From Ferdinandcohnia sp047238305 (GTDB lineage Bacteria; Bacillota; Bacilli; Bacillales; Bacillaceae_L), in contig NZ_JBDFMO010000001.1 of assembly GCF_047238305.1 (NCBI RefSeq), forward strand, positions 3,534,001-3,598,000: a DNA stretch of 64,000 nt, given 5' to 3'. The position numbers were made by a program, and so were the translations under genes. Of the stretch, positions 18,523 through 26,132 are shown piece by piece. The notes below the pieces were generated by a model, which did not search any database, had not been told where the DNA came from, and saw only the letters and a program-made list of their open reading frames with translations. The first letter of the stretch is position 1. Each line of letters begins with the position of its first letter.

Positions 18523-18550
18523 CAACGAATAATGATCCCATAACTACTAT

Positions 18551-18578
18551 ATTCACTAGAAACTACCAGTATTCCTGC
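18551..18578 (-). promoter_or_regulatory. Sigma-H promoter of spoVS
   Basis: On the minus strand GCAGGAATA (18570-18578) and AGTGAAT (18551-18557) are 12 bp apart. This fits RnAGGAwWW-N11/12-RnnGAAT. spoVS is a known sigma-H gene in B. subtilis. Confidence 0.82.
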
Positions 18579-18623
18579 TTGTTTCTAAGTTTTTTCTAAA
18601 AATTCAAAAACTTGTTCAATACA

Positions 18624-18655
18624 TAAAGAAACCAAGATATATAAATATCTTGGTT
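18624..18655 (-). terminator. Intrinsic terminator after ymdB
   Basis: On the minus strand the stem AACCAAGATAT/ATATCTTGGTT is followed by TCTTT. It lies just past the ymdB stop. Confidence 0.8.
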
Positions 18656-18663
18656 AAAAACAT

Positions 18664-19458
18664 TTAGTCAAAAAATGGGTGATCGTCATTAATGAGAATT
18701 CGTTGAATCCCTTTTGCCTTTCCACTCTTTTGGTCTACATCTACGAGAACTCCATTTAATTGGGTTCTTCCTTGAACGACTTCAAATCGTGTAGGTAAAG
18801 CCGTTTTAAATTTATGAATGACAGCCTCTTTATCCATACCTAAAATACCATCGTATGGCCCCGTCATACCGACATCAGTGATAAATGCAGTGCCTTGTGG
18901 TAAAACTCGATTGTCCGCTGTTTGCACATGTGTATGTGTACCAACGACAGCAGTAACCCGTCCATCAAGATACCAGCCCATTGCAATTTTCTCACTAGTA
19001 GCTTCCGCATGAAAGTCAACAAAAATGATGGAAGTTCGCTTTTTGGCTTGTTCAATTAATTCGTCGCATTTTTTAAATGGATCGTCAATAGCCGGGAGAA
19101 ATGTTCGCCCTTGCAAATTAATAATCGCAACCTCTTGTCCATTCACTTTACTATACATGATTCCTTGACCAGGAGTTCCTTCGGGGAAATTAGCTGGACG
19201 AATCATATTTTTAGCTGTATCAATAAACTCGAAAATGTCTTTGTTGTCCCATGTATGATTACCCAGAGTGATAGCTTGGGCACCGTTTTCTAGAAATTGA
19301 TTGTATATTTTTTTGGTAATCCCACGTCCCGATGCTGCATTTTCACCATTCACGATGGTAAGTGTTGGATGGAATTTTGCCTTTAGTTTTGGGAGATATT
19401 CACGGATCATATCTCTTCCTGGTGAGCCGACGACATCACCAATAAATAAAATCTTCAT
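18664..19458 (-). CDS. ymdB: Metallophosphoesterase / cyclic nucleotide phosphodiesterase YmdB
   Basis: This 264-residue TIGR00282-family calcineurin-like phosphoesterase has phosphodiesterase activity on cyclic nucleotides in B. subtilis and affects biofilm formation, motility and nanotube phenotypes. The metal-site motifs are all present: GDVVGSPGR (8-16), NGENAASGRGI, GNHTWDNKDI, DFHAEATSEK and GTHTHVQTAD. The start follows AAAGGGG. It lies downstream of the rny terminator, so either read-through or a separate promoter in the 109-bp gap drives it; I could not assign one. Confidence 0.94.
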   Translation of the reverse strand: MKILFIGDVVGSPGRDMIREYLPKLKAKFHPTLTIVNGENAASGRGITKKIYNQFLENGAQAITLGNHTWDNKDIFEFIDTAKNMIRPANFPEGTPGQGIMYSKVNGQEVAIINLQGRTFLPAIDDPFKKCDELIEQAKKRTSIIFVDFHAEATSEKIAMGWYLDGRVTAVVGTHTHVQTADNRVLPQGTAFITDVGMTGPYDGILGMDKEAVIHKFKTALPTRFEVVQGRTQLNGVLVDVDQKSGKAKGIQRILINDDHPFFD

Positions 19459-19567
19459 GTAAAAGCCCCTTTCATATCAAGTGAAGCACAAAAAGCGAAA
19501 AATCTCAATGTCAAAGGCCACTTTTTTAGAGTATTTGCCAGTTGTAACTTTTCTAAAAGTTTTGAGC

Positions 19568-19602
19568 AAAAAAATAAAGTGGTCAAAAAGACCACTTTAT
19601 TT
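19568..19602 (-). terminator. Intrinsic terminator at the rny 3' end
   Basis: A 13-bp stem AAATAAAGTGGTC/GACCACTTTATTT with a five-base loop is followed on the minus strand by a T run. It overlaps the rny stop codon. Confidence 0.93.
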
Positions 19603-21159
19603 TGCGTATTCAACCGCTCTTGTTTCACGAATAACGGTTACCTTGATATGACCCGGATAATCCAACTCTTCTTCGATTCGCTTACGGATATCGCGGGCTA
19701 ATCGATGAGCATTTAAGTCATCGATTGCATCAGGTTTTACGATAATTCGAACTTCACGTCCAGCTTGTATAGCAAAGGATTTTTCAACACCATCATATGA
19801 TTCAGAAATCTCCTCTAGCTTTTCAAGGCGACGTATATAGTTTTCAAGTGTCTCGCTTCTAGCACCAGGTCTTGCGGCAGATAAAGCATCAGCTGCTGCA
19901 ACTAAGACAGCAATGATAGATGTTGGTTCCGTATCACCATGGTGGGAAGCAATACTATTGATTACAATTGGATGCTCTTTATACTTCGTAGCTAATTCTA
20001 CACCGATTTCAACGTGGCTACCTTCTACTTCATGGTCAATAGCTTTACCGATATCGTGTAATAGCCCAGCACGACGAGCAAGTGTTTCATCTTCACCTAA
20101 CTCAGCAGCCATTAAGCCTGCTAAGAATGATACTTCCATTGAGTGCTTTAAGACGTTTTGGCCATAGCTTGTACGATACTTCAAGCGACCTAAAATCTTA
20201 ATTAAATCAGGATGGAGTCCATGAACACCAACCTCAAAGGTTGTTTGTTCACCCACTTCACGAATATATTCATCAACTTCACGTCTTGATTTATCAACCA
20301 TCTCTTCAATTCGTGCTGGATGAATACGTCCGTCTTGAACAAGTTTTTCAAGTGCGATTCTCGCTGTTTCACGGCGAATTGGATCAAAGCCAGATAAAAT
20401 AACTGCCTCTGGTGTATCATCAATAATGAGGTCAATACCCGTTAATGTTTCAAGTGTACGGATGTTTCGTCCTTCTCTACCAATAATACGACCTTTCATC
20501 TCATCATTAGGCAAGTTAACTACAGATACTGTAGTTTCTGCGACATGATCAGCGGCACATCTTTGAATAGCTAGCGAAAGTATTTCTTTAGCCTTTTTAT
20601 CAGATTCTTCCTTTGCACGATTTTCTGCCTCTTTCACCATCATCGCTATATCATGGGAAAGTTCATTTTCAATACGTTCAAGGATGATTTGCTTTGCTTC
20701 TTCACGTGTTAAGCTAGAAATGCGCTCAAGTTCAACTTGTTGTTTATGCACCATCTCTTCCACTTTGCTTTCCATCTCTTCAATATGCTGTTGTCTTTGA
20801 GCGAGAGAATCCTCTTTCTTTTCTAACATGGATTCACGTTTATCTAAGGTTTCATCCTTGCGATCAAGGTTCTCTTCTTTTTGCAATAAACGATTTTCTT
20901 GTTTTTGTAGTTCGTTTCTTCGATCACGGATTTCTTTTTCTGCCTCTGTGCGAAGTTTGTGAATTTCATCTTTTGCCTCTAACAGTGCTTCCTTCTTTAC
21001 TGAATCTGCTTCTCTATTGGCATCTTCAATAATTTGTTCGGCAACACTTTTTGCTCCTGCAATTTTTGTTTCGGCAATAGATTTACGAACATAAAAGCCA
21101 ACAATCGCACCGACGATAAGGCCAAACAAAGCGGAGATGATTATAGAAATGGGATCCAT
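19597..21159 (-). CDS. rny: Ribonuclease Y
   Basis: This 520-residue membrane-anchored endoribonuclease, the main initiator of mRNA decay in Bacillus, has the same length as the B. subtilis protein. An N-terminal transmembrane helix (about 4-25) precedes a long charged coiled coil (about 30-190). A KH domain follows (MKGRIIGREGRNIRTLE), then an HD domain (HSMEVSFLAGLMAAELG, LLHDIGKAIDHE). The ATG at 21157-21159 (MDPISII) is chosen because an upstream in-frame GTG forms part of the AGGAGGTGA ribosome binding site. Its leader is long and structured. RicA, a regulator of RNase Y, is encoded 7 kb away. Confidence 0.96.
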   Translation of the reverse strand: MDPISIIISALFGLIVGAIVGFYVRKSIAETKIAGAKSVAEQIIEDANREADSVKKEALLEAKDEIHKLRTEAEKEIRDRRNELQKQENRLLQKEENLDRKDETLDKRESMLEKKEDSLAQRQQHIEEMESKVEEMVHKQQVELERISSLTREEAKQIILERIENELSHDIAMMVKEAENRAKEESDKKAKEILSLAIQRCAADHVAETTVSVVNLPNDEMKGRIIGREGRNIRTLETLTGIDLIIDDTPEAVILSGFDPIRRETARIALEKLVQDGRIHPARIEEMVDKSRREVDEYIREVGEQTTFEVGVHGLHPDLIKILGRLKYRTSYGQNVLKHSMEVSFLAGLMAAELGEDETLARRAGLLHDIGKAIDHEVEGSHVEIGVELATKYKEHPIVINSIASHHGDTEPTSIIAVLVAAADALSAARPGARSETLENYIRRLEKLEEISESYDGVEKSFAIQAGREVRIIVKPDAIDDLNAHRLARDIRKRIEEELDYPGHIKVTVIRETRAVEYAK

Positions 21160-21224
21160 CTTCTTCACCTCCTCTTGCTATGAACTTTTTCTTGCTAGAT
21201 CAAAATGTCGGCATGTACATTAAT

Positions 21225-21451
21225 CAAACGCACCCTGCGTATTTGCACCCTGTTTTTCGAGCTAACTCAAAAAATTGCATATATACGCCAGAGCCTTTAC
21301 CTTTATTAAGCATGGATTATCCTGTGCTGAATAAAGTTAGATAACATACAGCGCAAAGGCTTTTTAAGCTAATTCAGAGTCTTAGGTTACGATCCGAAAG
21401 CAGTTTAAACTACTCCGGGTCTGAATAGCAAAAGCTCAAACCGAGTTTTGC
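21225..21451 (-). ncRNA. Long structured 5' leader of rny
   Basis: Between the rny promoter and start codon the roughly 330-nt leader contains four hairpin domains, here in transcript order. P1 is GCAAAACTC/GAGCTTTTGC (21428-21451). P2 is closed by ATTCAGA/TCTGAAT (21372-21426). P3 is closed by GCCTTT/AAAGGC (21293-21360) and encloses CTTTATTCAGCA/TGCTTAATAAAG. P4 (21225-21245) shares its shape with the hflX leader. The 532-bp rny-recA gap holds this, the promoter and the recA terminator; no gene is evident. I do not recognise the RNA family; it could be a cis-regulatory element or remnants of repeats. Confidence 0.5.
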
Positions 21452-21494
21452 TTCTAACGTTTTAATTCTAACAAAATGTAAAATATACATTTTA

Positions 21495-21523
21495 ATTGTA
21501 AATGTGTGAATTTTTATTGTCAA
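21495..21523 (-). promoter_or_regulatory. Sigma-A promoter of rny
   Basis: On the minus strand TTGACA (21518-21523) is followed after exactly 17 bp by TACAAT (21495-21500). This is among the best sigma-A matches in the window. It places the transcript start about 330 nt before the rny ATG. Confidence 0.85.
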
Positions 21524-21654
21524 GAGCTGTCAAAAATAGTGTTGCATGAAAATGGAAATTTTGTGTAGCAGAATTGTCTATATTCGCGTTCTATGAAGCT
21601 AAGACGGGGTTTCTTTTGGGTTCAAAATTTGAGTGAGATGAGATGATGGAGAAA

Positions 21655-21683
21655 TTGAAGAAGAGACACAAATGCTGTGTCTC
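21655..21683 (-). terminator. Weak intrinsic terminator after recA
   Basis: The stem GAGACACA/TGTGTCTC is followed on the minus strand by TTCTTC rather than a pure T run. It lies about ten bases past the recA stop. Confidence 0.55.
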
Positions 21684-21691
21684 CATCCTCC

Positions 21692-22732
21692 TTAGTCTTG
21701 TAAATCAAATTCTTCTTGCTCTTCATCTGCAGGTGCTACTACAACACCATCAAGACCATAATGATTTCTAATTTGTTGAAGAATTTCATCACGTACCTCA
21801 GGGTTTTCTTTTAAGAATTGTTTTGCATTTTCACGCCCTTGACCAACGCGCTCTTCCTTATAAGAATACCAAGAACCGCTCTTTTGGACGATATCAAGTT
21901 CCGAACCGATATCAATGATTTCGCCCTCAATTGAAATTCCTTCTCCGTACATAATGTCTACTTCAGCTGTTTTAAATGGTGGTGCTACTTTATTCTTAAC
22001 AACCTTCACTTTTGTTCTATTACCAACAAGTTCATTACCTTGTTTTAATTGTTCCGCACGACGAACCTCTAGTCTTACAGAAGAATAGAATTTAAGCGCA
22101 CGTCCGCCTGGAGTTGTTTCTGGGTTTCCGAACATTACCCCAATTTTTTCACGGACCTGGTTAATGAAAATTGCAATTGTATTTGATTTATTAATTGCAC
22201 CTGAAAGCTTACGTAATGCTTGTGACATTAAGCGGGCTTGTAGACCCATATGGGAATCTCCCATTTCACCTTCAATTTCTGCTTTTGGAACAAGTGCTGC
22301 AACAGAGTCAACTACTAAAATATCGACTGCGCCACTTCGCACTAATGCTTCAGCAATTTCTAATGCTTGTTCACCAGTGTCAGGCTGAGATAATAATAGT
22401 TCATCAATGTTTACACCTAATTTTTGTGCATATGCTGGATCAAGCGCATGTTCCGCGTCAATAAACGCTGCTTGTCCGCCAGTTTTTTGTACTTCAGCAA
22501 TTGCATGAAGTGCCACAGTTGTTTTACCAGAGCTTTCTGGTCCATATATTTCAATTATCCGTCCTCTTGGATATCCTCCAACACCTAATGCTACATCTAC
22601 TGCTAGTGAACCACTAGATATAGTGGAAATTCTACGATCTGTTTGTTCTCCGAGCTTCATGATTGAGCCCTTACCAAACTGTTTCTCTATCTGCTTCAGT
22701 GCCATTTCTAAGGCCGCTTGACGATCACTCAC
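21692..22732 (-). CDS. recA: Recombinase RecA
   Basis: This 346-residue DNA-dependent ATPase performs strand exchange and triggers LexA self-cleavage. Walker A is GPESSGKTT; VDSVAALVPKAEIEGEMGD, NQVREKIGVMFGNPE and an acidic tail (EEQEEFDLQD) are typical. I start at GTG 22730-22732 (SDRQAALEMALKQ) because AAAGGAGG lies seven bases upstream. The 26-codon longer in-frame reading would run through the promoter and is rejected. The gene has its own LexA-controlled promoter and is not adjacent to cinA here. Confidence 0.97.
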   Translation of the reverse strand: MSDRQAALEMALKQIEKQFGKGSIMKLGEQTDRRISTISSGSLAVDVALGVGGYPRGRIIEIYGPESSGKTTVALHAIAEVQKTGGQAAFIDAEHALDPAYAQKLGVNIDELLLSQPDTGEQALEIAEALVRSGAVDILVVDSVAALVPKAEIEGEMGDSHMGLQARLMSQALRKLSGAINKSNTIAIFINQVREKIGVMFGNPETTPGGRALKFYSSVRLEVRRAEQLKQGNELVGNRTKVKVVKNKVAPPFKTAEVDIMYGEGISIEGEIIDIGSELDIVQKSGSWYSYKEERVGQGRENAKQFLKENPEVRDEILQQIRNHYGLDGVVVAPADEEQEEFDLQD

Positions 22733-22765
22733 TATTTTTCCTCCTTTATTCGTGAAACTACTATT

Positions 22766-22794
22766 ACTATACAATGTTTTGTTCGATTTGCCAA
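22766..22794 (-). promoter_or_regulatory. Sigma-A promoter of recA
   Basis: On the minus strand TTGGCA (22789-22794), 17 bp, TATAGT (22766-22771). It lies 35 bp upstream of the GTG start. Confidence 0.75.
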
Positions 22795-22803
22795 GCAAAA
22801 AGT

Positions 22804-22817
22804 CGAACATTTATTCG
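22804..22817. promoter_or_regulatory. LexA (SOS) box of recA
   Basis: Read on the minus strand CGAATAAATGTTCG matches CGAACRNRYGTTYG except for one base. It sits immediately upstream of the -35 hexamer. A second CGAAC half-site lies within the spacer. Confidence 0.85.
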
Positions 22818-22940
22818 CTTATTTTTATTAATAGTTTTTTCCCTTAAATCCAATTATTAATAGTTGAAAATTATATTTTCAAAGTTATAAAGACCATCAA
22901 ATTTTAATTTTAGTCTTTCAAATAAAATTATAATAACCAT

Positions 22941-22968
22941 AAAAAACGTAAGCATATGCAACTTACGC
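22941..22968 (-). terminator. Intrinsic terminator after the 60-residue peptide gene
   Basis: On the minus strand CGTAAG/CTTACG (extendable across a GCATATGC centre) is followed by TTTTTT. It isolates the small gene from recA. Confidence 0.85.
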
Positions 22969-23004
22969 CCATTATCTATTTATTTCATCCAATCGGTAAA
23001 AGGA

Positions 23005-23187
23005 CTATTTTTTATCTTCTTCCTTTGGTTTTATCGGACCACATATCCCAGTGTTGACATCGCAGACAAATCCTGAGGAACTGTCAATGTCCAAGCTTTT
23101 TAATTTTTTTACACCATTTAGTTCTTTCAACGCTCCATAGCCATCTGTTGAAGATGTTGTTGATTTAGTTTGCTTGTCATCTACCAT
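23005..23187 (-). CDS. Small Cys-containing protein of unknown function
   Basis: This is a 60-residue product that I do not recognise. The start ATG 23185-23187 is set by GAGGAGG eight bases upstream; the longer reading lacks a better site. The N-terminus is polar and Ser/Thr-rich (MVDDKQTKSTTSSTDGYG). The middle is basic (LKELNGVKKLKSLDID), and the C-terminus holds a two-cysteine segment FVCDVNTGICGPIK before a Lys/Glu tail. No signal peptide or membrane segment is present. It has a dedicated terminator and lies between recA and the VOC gene. A modified-peptide precursor, a metal- or redox-active small protein, or a sporulation peptide are all possible; nothing nearby encodes a maturase. Confidence 0.7.
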   Translation of the reverse strand: MVDDKQTKSTTSSTDGYGALKELNGVKKLKSLDIDSSSGFVCDVNTGICGPIKPKEEDKK

Positions 23188-23273
23188 CGATTTTCCTCCT
23201 CGTTGTTTCATTATGATCATTTTATATGATATTCCCCTTGTTTTCTAATAATTTAACTTCGGCCGTATTGGCA

Positions 23274-24188
23274 TTATCCCTTGTATAATTTCTGTATTTC
23301 GGCAAGATCAAACTTTTTCATTTTTAGAACAGCCTTATTAACGCGTTCAATTTGTTCTGGAGTGCCATTGTTCATCATCTCATCCATTTCTCGTGGCACA
23401 ATCTGCCAAGACACTCCATACATATCTTTCAGCCAGCCACATTGTTCGGCTTCAGGAACGGCAGACAGCTTATCCCAATAGAAATCAATCTCTTCTTGTG
23501 TGTCGCAATATACCATAAATGAAATGGCCTCGTTAAAATTAAATTCATGGTCCTCAGCACTATCCATTGCTACAAACCAATGATTTTCTAGTCTAAAATC
23601 AGAAAACATAATTGTTCCTTCTTTGTTCGGTTCCATACCCTTAGAGTAACGGACCAAATTGCCCTGTTTTGAATTCTTAAATACAGATAAATAAAAATTT
23701 AGAGCTTCCTCTGTTTTACCGCATTTATCTCCAGTAAACATGAATGACGGTATAATCGTTGGCCGCTCTTCACCATCTGGATTTGTAAGGATTAACTGCC
23801 AAGACAAGCCATACTTATCTTGAATCCAACCATACCTCCCACTAAATGGATATTTATCAAGTGGCATAAGTACTGTGCCGCCCTCGGCTAATTTGCTCCA
23901 AACCTCATTCAGTTTGTCGCTCGCATCTTTATCTCTTGAAGGGTCAAAATTTACGAAGAAAGATAGGGATGGATTAAATTTAAAATAAGGACCCGCACTA
24001 ATTGCCATGAACTTTTGTCCCCACAATTCAAATGAGACTAAATCGGCATCTCCGGATGGCGTATCGTGGAGTGTGGTTACATTCGTAATGCTCGAGTTCG
24101 GAAAAACGGAAGTATAAAACTCTGCCGCTTCTTTCGCCTCCTTGTCATACCATAAATGCGGAACGATGTTTTGATTCGTTTTTGTCAT
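23274..24188 (-). CDS. Tandem VOC / PhnB-like domain protein
   Basis: This 304-residue protein consists of two homologous halves of the PhnB-like (3-demethylubiquinone-9 3-methyltransferase-like) VOC family. Half one is about 1-150 (IVPHLWYDKEAKEAAEFYTSV; FPFSGRYGWIQDKYGLSWQL split by a Lys-Tyr pair). Half two is about 155-300 (FTGDKCGKTEEALNFYLSV; EQCGWLKDMYGVSWQIVPRE). The substrate is unknown and enzymatic activity cannot be inferred. The start follows AAGGGGTG. It belongs to the non-conserved island between cinA and recA. Confidence 0.88.
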   Translation of the reverse strand: MTKTNQNIVPHLWYDKEAKEAAEFYTSVFPNSSITNVTTLHDTPSGDADLVSFELWGQKFMAISAGPYFKFNPSLSFFVNFDPSRDKDASDKLNEVWSKLAEGGTVLMPLDKYPFSGRYGWIQDKYGLSWQLILTNPDGEERPTIIPSFMFTGDKCGKTEEALNFYLSVFKNSKQGNLVRYSKGMEPNKEGTIMFSDFRLENHWFVAMDSAEDHEFNFNEAISFMVYCDTQEEIDFYWDKLSAVPEAEQCGWLKDMYGVSWQIVPREMDEMMNNGTPEQIERVNKAVLKMKKFDLAEIQKLYKG

Positions 24189-24274
24189 TTCATTGCACCC
24201 CTTTTGTATTTATTATTTATTCTACCCATATCACTTTGGTTTTCCTTGTATTTTGTTAAAAACTAACACCGTTA

Positions 24275-24729
24275 TTACCTATGCCCATCTATTCGTGCTT
24301 GTTTATATCCATAAAAAGCACAGGTACCATTCATAGTAGGGTCTTTAACCTCGAATCCACATTTTTGATAGAAACTAAAATTAGTAGCTGAAGTGTGAGC
24401 AAACCAATCCCCATGTGGGAGTTTTTGAACACAAAGTTCAACCAGCTTCTTACCTATTCCTCTTCCACGATAATCCGATAAAACAACTAAATCCATAATA
24501 GTAGCTGCCATTATTTTGTCTGAAATGACACGAACCATACCAATCATTTGTTCCTGATCCCACACTGTAAATGCCCATGTAGAGTTTCGAAATATCAACG
24601 AAAATTTTTCTTTTTGCCAATTTGGAGTATTTTTCACCCATCCGGCATCTTAAAAAGGGCTTCAACATTGTCTGCAGGAACACCTTCTGTACCTTCCTTA
24701 ATTATGAAACCATTAAAATACTGATACAC
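24275..24729 (-). pseudogene. GNAT acetyltransferase split by a one-base frameshift
   Basis: The C-terminal 120 codons (24275-24637) carry a clear GNAT acetyl-CoA site: VVLSDYRGRGIGKKLVEL (Q/RxxGxG/A type) and FYQKCGFEV. Homologues need about 30 more N-terminal residues. These are present just upstream in another frame from a GTG at 24727-24729 (YQYFNGFIIKEGTEGVPADN, then ALFKMPDG), ending at a TGA (24634-24636). Restoring one base near 24636 gives a continuous reading of about 151 residues with the family's ...GW-KN... junction. Either the gene is broken or there is a sequencing error; the short GTG-started form has no ribosome binding site. Confidence 0.75.
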
Positions 24730-24827
24730 CTCAAACACCCCCCATTTTAAAAAATCTAAGATATAACACACTTTAGTATAAATACTTAATAGTTCAACTA
24801 AATTGAGTATTTTCCTTCTATTCCCAT

Positions 24828-24857
24828 AAAAAAAGACGATCTATCAAGATCGCCTTT
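24828..24857 (-). terminator. Intrinsic terminator after cinA
   Basis: On the minus strand GGCGATCT/AGATCGTC (one G-T pair) with a four-base loop is followed by seven T. It blocks read-through from cinA towards recA. Confidence 0.92.
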
Positions 24858-24876
24858 TGTGAAAAAACTAGTTTCC

Positions 24877-26115
24877 TTATTTGTTTAATAATTGGAGCAA
24901 ATAATAGAACCCATATTTAATGGTTCTAGTTCTGATTCCTTGACGTGAACCAGCTAATTGTAATGGATATACCTCTGTAGGTTGGTCTAAATAGGAGATC
25001 CCGATATATACCGTACCTACCGGTTTCCCTTCCGATTCACTTGGTCCCGCTACACCAGTAAAACTTATCCCTATATCGGAATTTAGGAGCTTCCTCACGT
25101 TCTCAGCAAGCTGTAGGGCTGTTGAACGACTAACAGCCCCTTCGGTATCAAGAGTTTCCTTCTTCACATGTAGCACATGTTCCTTCACTTCATTTGTATA
25201 GCAAACAACTCCACCCTTCACAACTGCTGAAGAGCCGGCTAAATTAGTTAATTCTTCCGCGAACAAGCCACCTGTTAAACTTTCAGCACTCGCTATCGTT
25301 AGCCCAGACGCTTTTAGTTTATTCATAAGTTCATTTACTAGTGAAGTCGAGTTATAGCCATATAAGAACTTGCCTACTCGCTTCAGGATTTGTGCCTCGG
25401 TATCATCTAATAATCTATTTGCAACGTCAAGAGAGCTGTGCTTAGCTGTTAAACGAAGGGTAACTTCGCCATCACTTGCCAATGGTGCAATCGTAGGGTT
25501 TGTTTGTTTATCAATTAAATCTTCAATCTCTGTTTCAAGCTGCGATTCCCCAATACCAAAGAAACGCAAAACTCTAGATTCAATTCGTTCAACAACACCT
25601 AATGCTTTTAATAAGAAAGGTGCACCGTATGTAAGGAACATTGGATTAAGCTCTTTAGGGGGACCTGGAAAAAGCATGTACGTGATTTTATCGACTTCTA
25701 GTCCCATTCCAGGTGCCATTCCATGATCGTTAGGAAGGATTTCAGAGCCCTCGAGGACAAGAGCTTGCTTTTTATTATTCTCAGTCATATGGCGATTTGT
25801 TTTCTTAAAGAAATCTTCAATACTACGTAGGGCTGTTTCATCAAATACAAGCTGTCTTCCTAAAACCCTTGCAATCGTTTCTTTTGTTAAATCATCCTTT
25901 GTTGGACCCAATCCGCCGGTAAAAATAATTAAATCGGAACGTGATTGTGCTATTTTAATCACTTTCTCTAAACGTTCGGAATTGTCACCAACAACTGTGT
26001 GGAAGTAAACATTAATTCCAAGCTCAGCAAGCTGTTTGGAGAGAAATTGTGCATTGGTATTTGCAATTTGACCCAAAAGGAGTTCAGAGCCTACAGCAAT
26101 TATTTCAGCATTCAT
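24877..26115 (-). CDS. cinA: Competence/damage-inducible protein CinA (nicotinamide-nucleotide amidase)
   Basis: This 412-residue two-domain protein has an N-terminal molybdopterin-binding-like COG1058 domain (about 1-170; MNAEIIAVGSELLLGQI, FTGGLGPTKDD). The C-terminal CinA domain (about 255-412; IASAESLTGGLFAEELT, TGVAGPSESEGKPVGTV) deamidates NMN in homologues. In Bacillus it is induced with competence and usually stands directly before recA. Here a terminator and three genes intervene. It follows pgsA by 17 bp and is probably cotranscribed with it. Confidence 0.95.
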   Translation of the reverse strand: MNAEIIAVGSELLLGQIANTNAQFLSKQLAELGINVYFHTVVGDNSERLEKVIKIAQSRSDLIIFTGGLGPTKDDLTKETIARVLGRQLVFDETALRSIEDFFKKTNRHMTENNKKQALVLEGSEILPNDHGMAPGMGLEVDKITYMLFPGPPKELNPMFLTYGAPFLLKALGVVERIESRVLRFFGIGESQLETEIEDLIDKQTNPTIAPLASDGEVTLRLTAKHSSLDVANRLLDDTEAQILKRVGKFLYGYNSTSLVNELMNKLKASGLTIASAESLTGGLFAEELTNLAGSSAVVKGGVVCYTNEVKEHVLHVKKETLDTEGAVSRSTALQLAENVRKLLNSDIGISFTGVAGPSESEGKPVGTVYIGISYLDQPTEVYPLQLAGSRQGIRTRTIKYGFYYLLQLLNK

Positions 26116-26132
26116 TTAAGAATCTCACCATC

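Noticed and set aside
22733..22810. A 26-residue N-terminal extension of RecA
   Set aside because: It would run through the recA promoter and LexA box region; the GTG at 22730-22732 has a proper AAAGGAGG and gives the normal RecA N-terminus.
24450..24683. 77-codon frame overlapping the acetyltransferase as a separate gene
   Set aside because: It is a third reading frame crossing the broken GNAT gene and encodes no GNAT motif.
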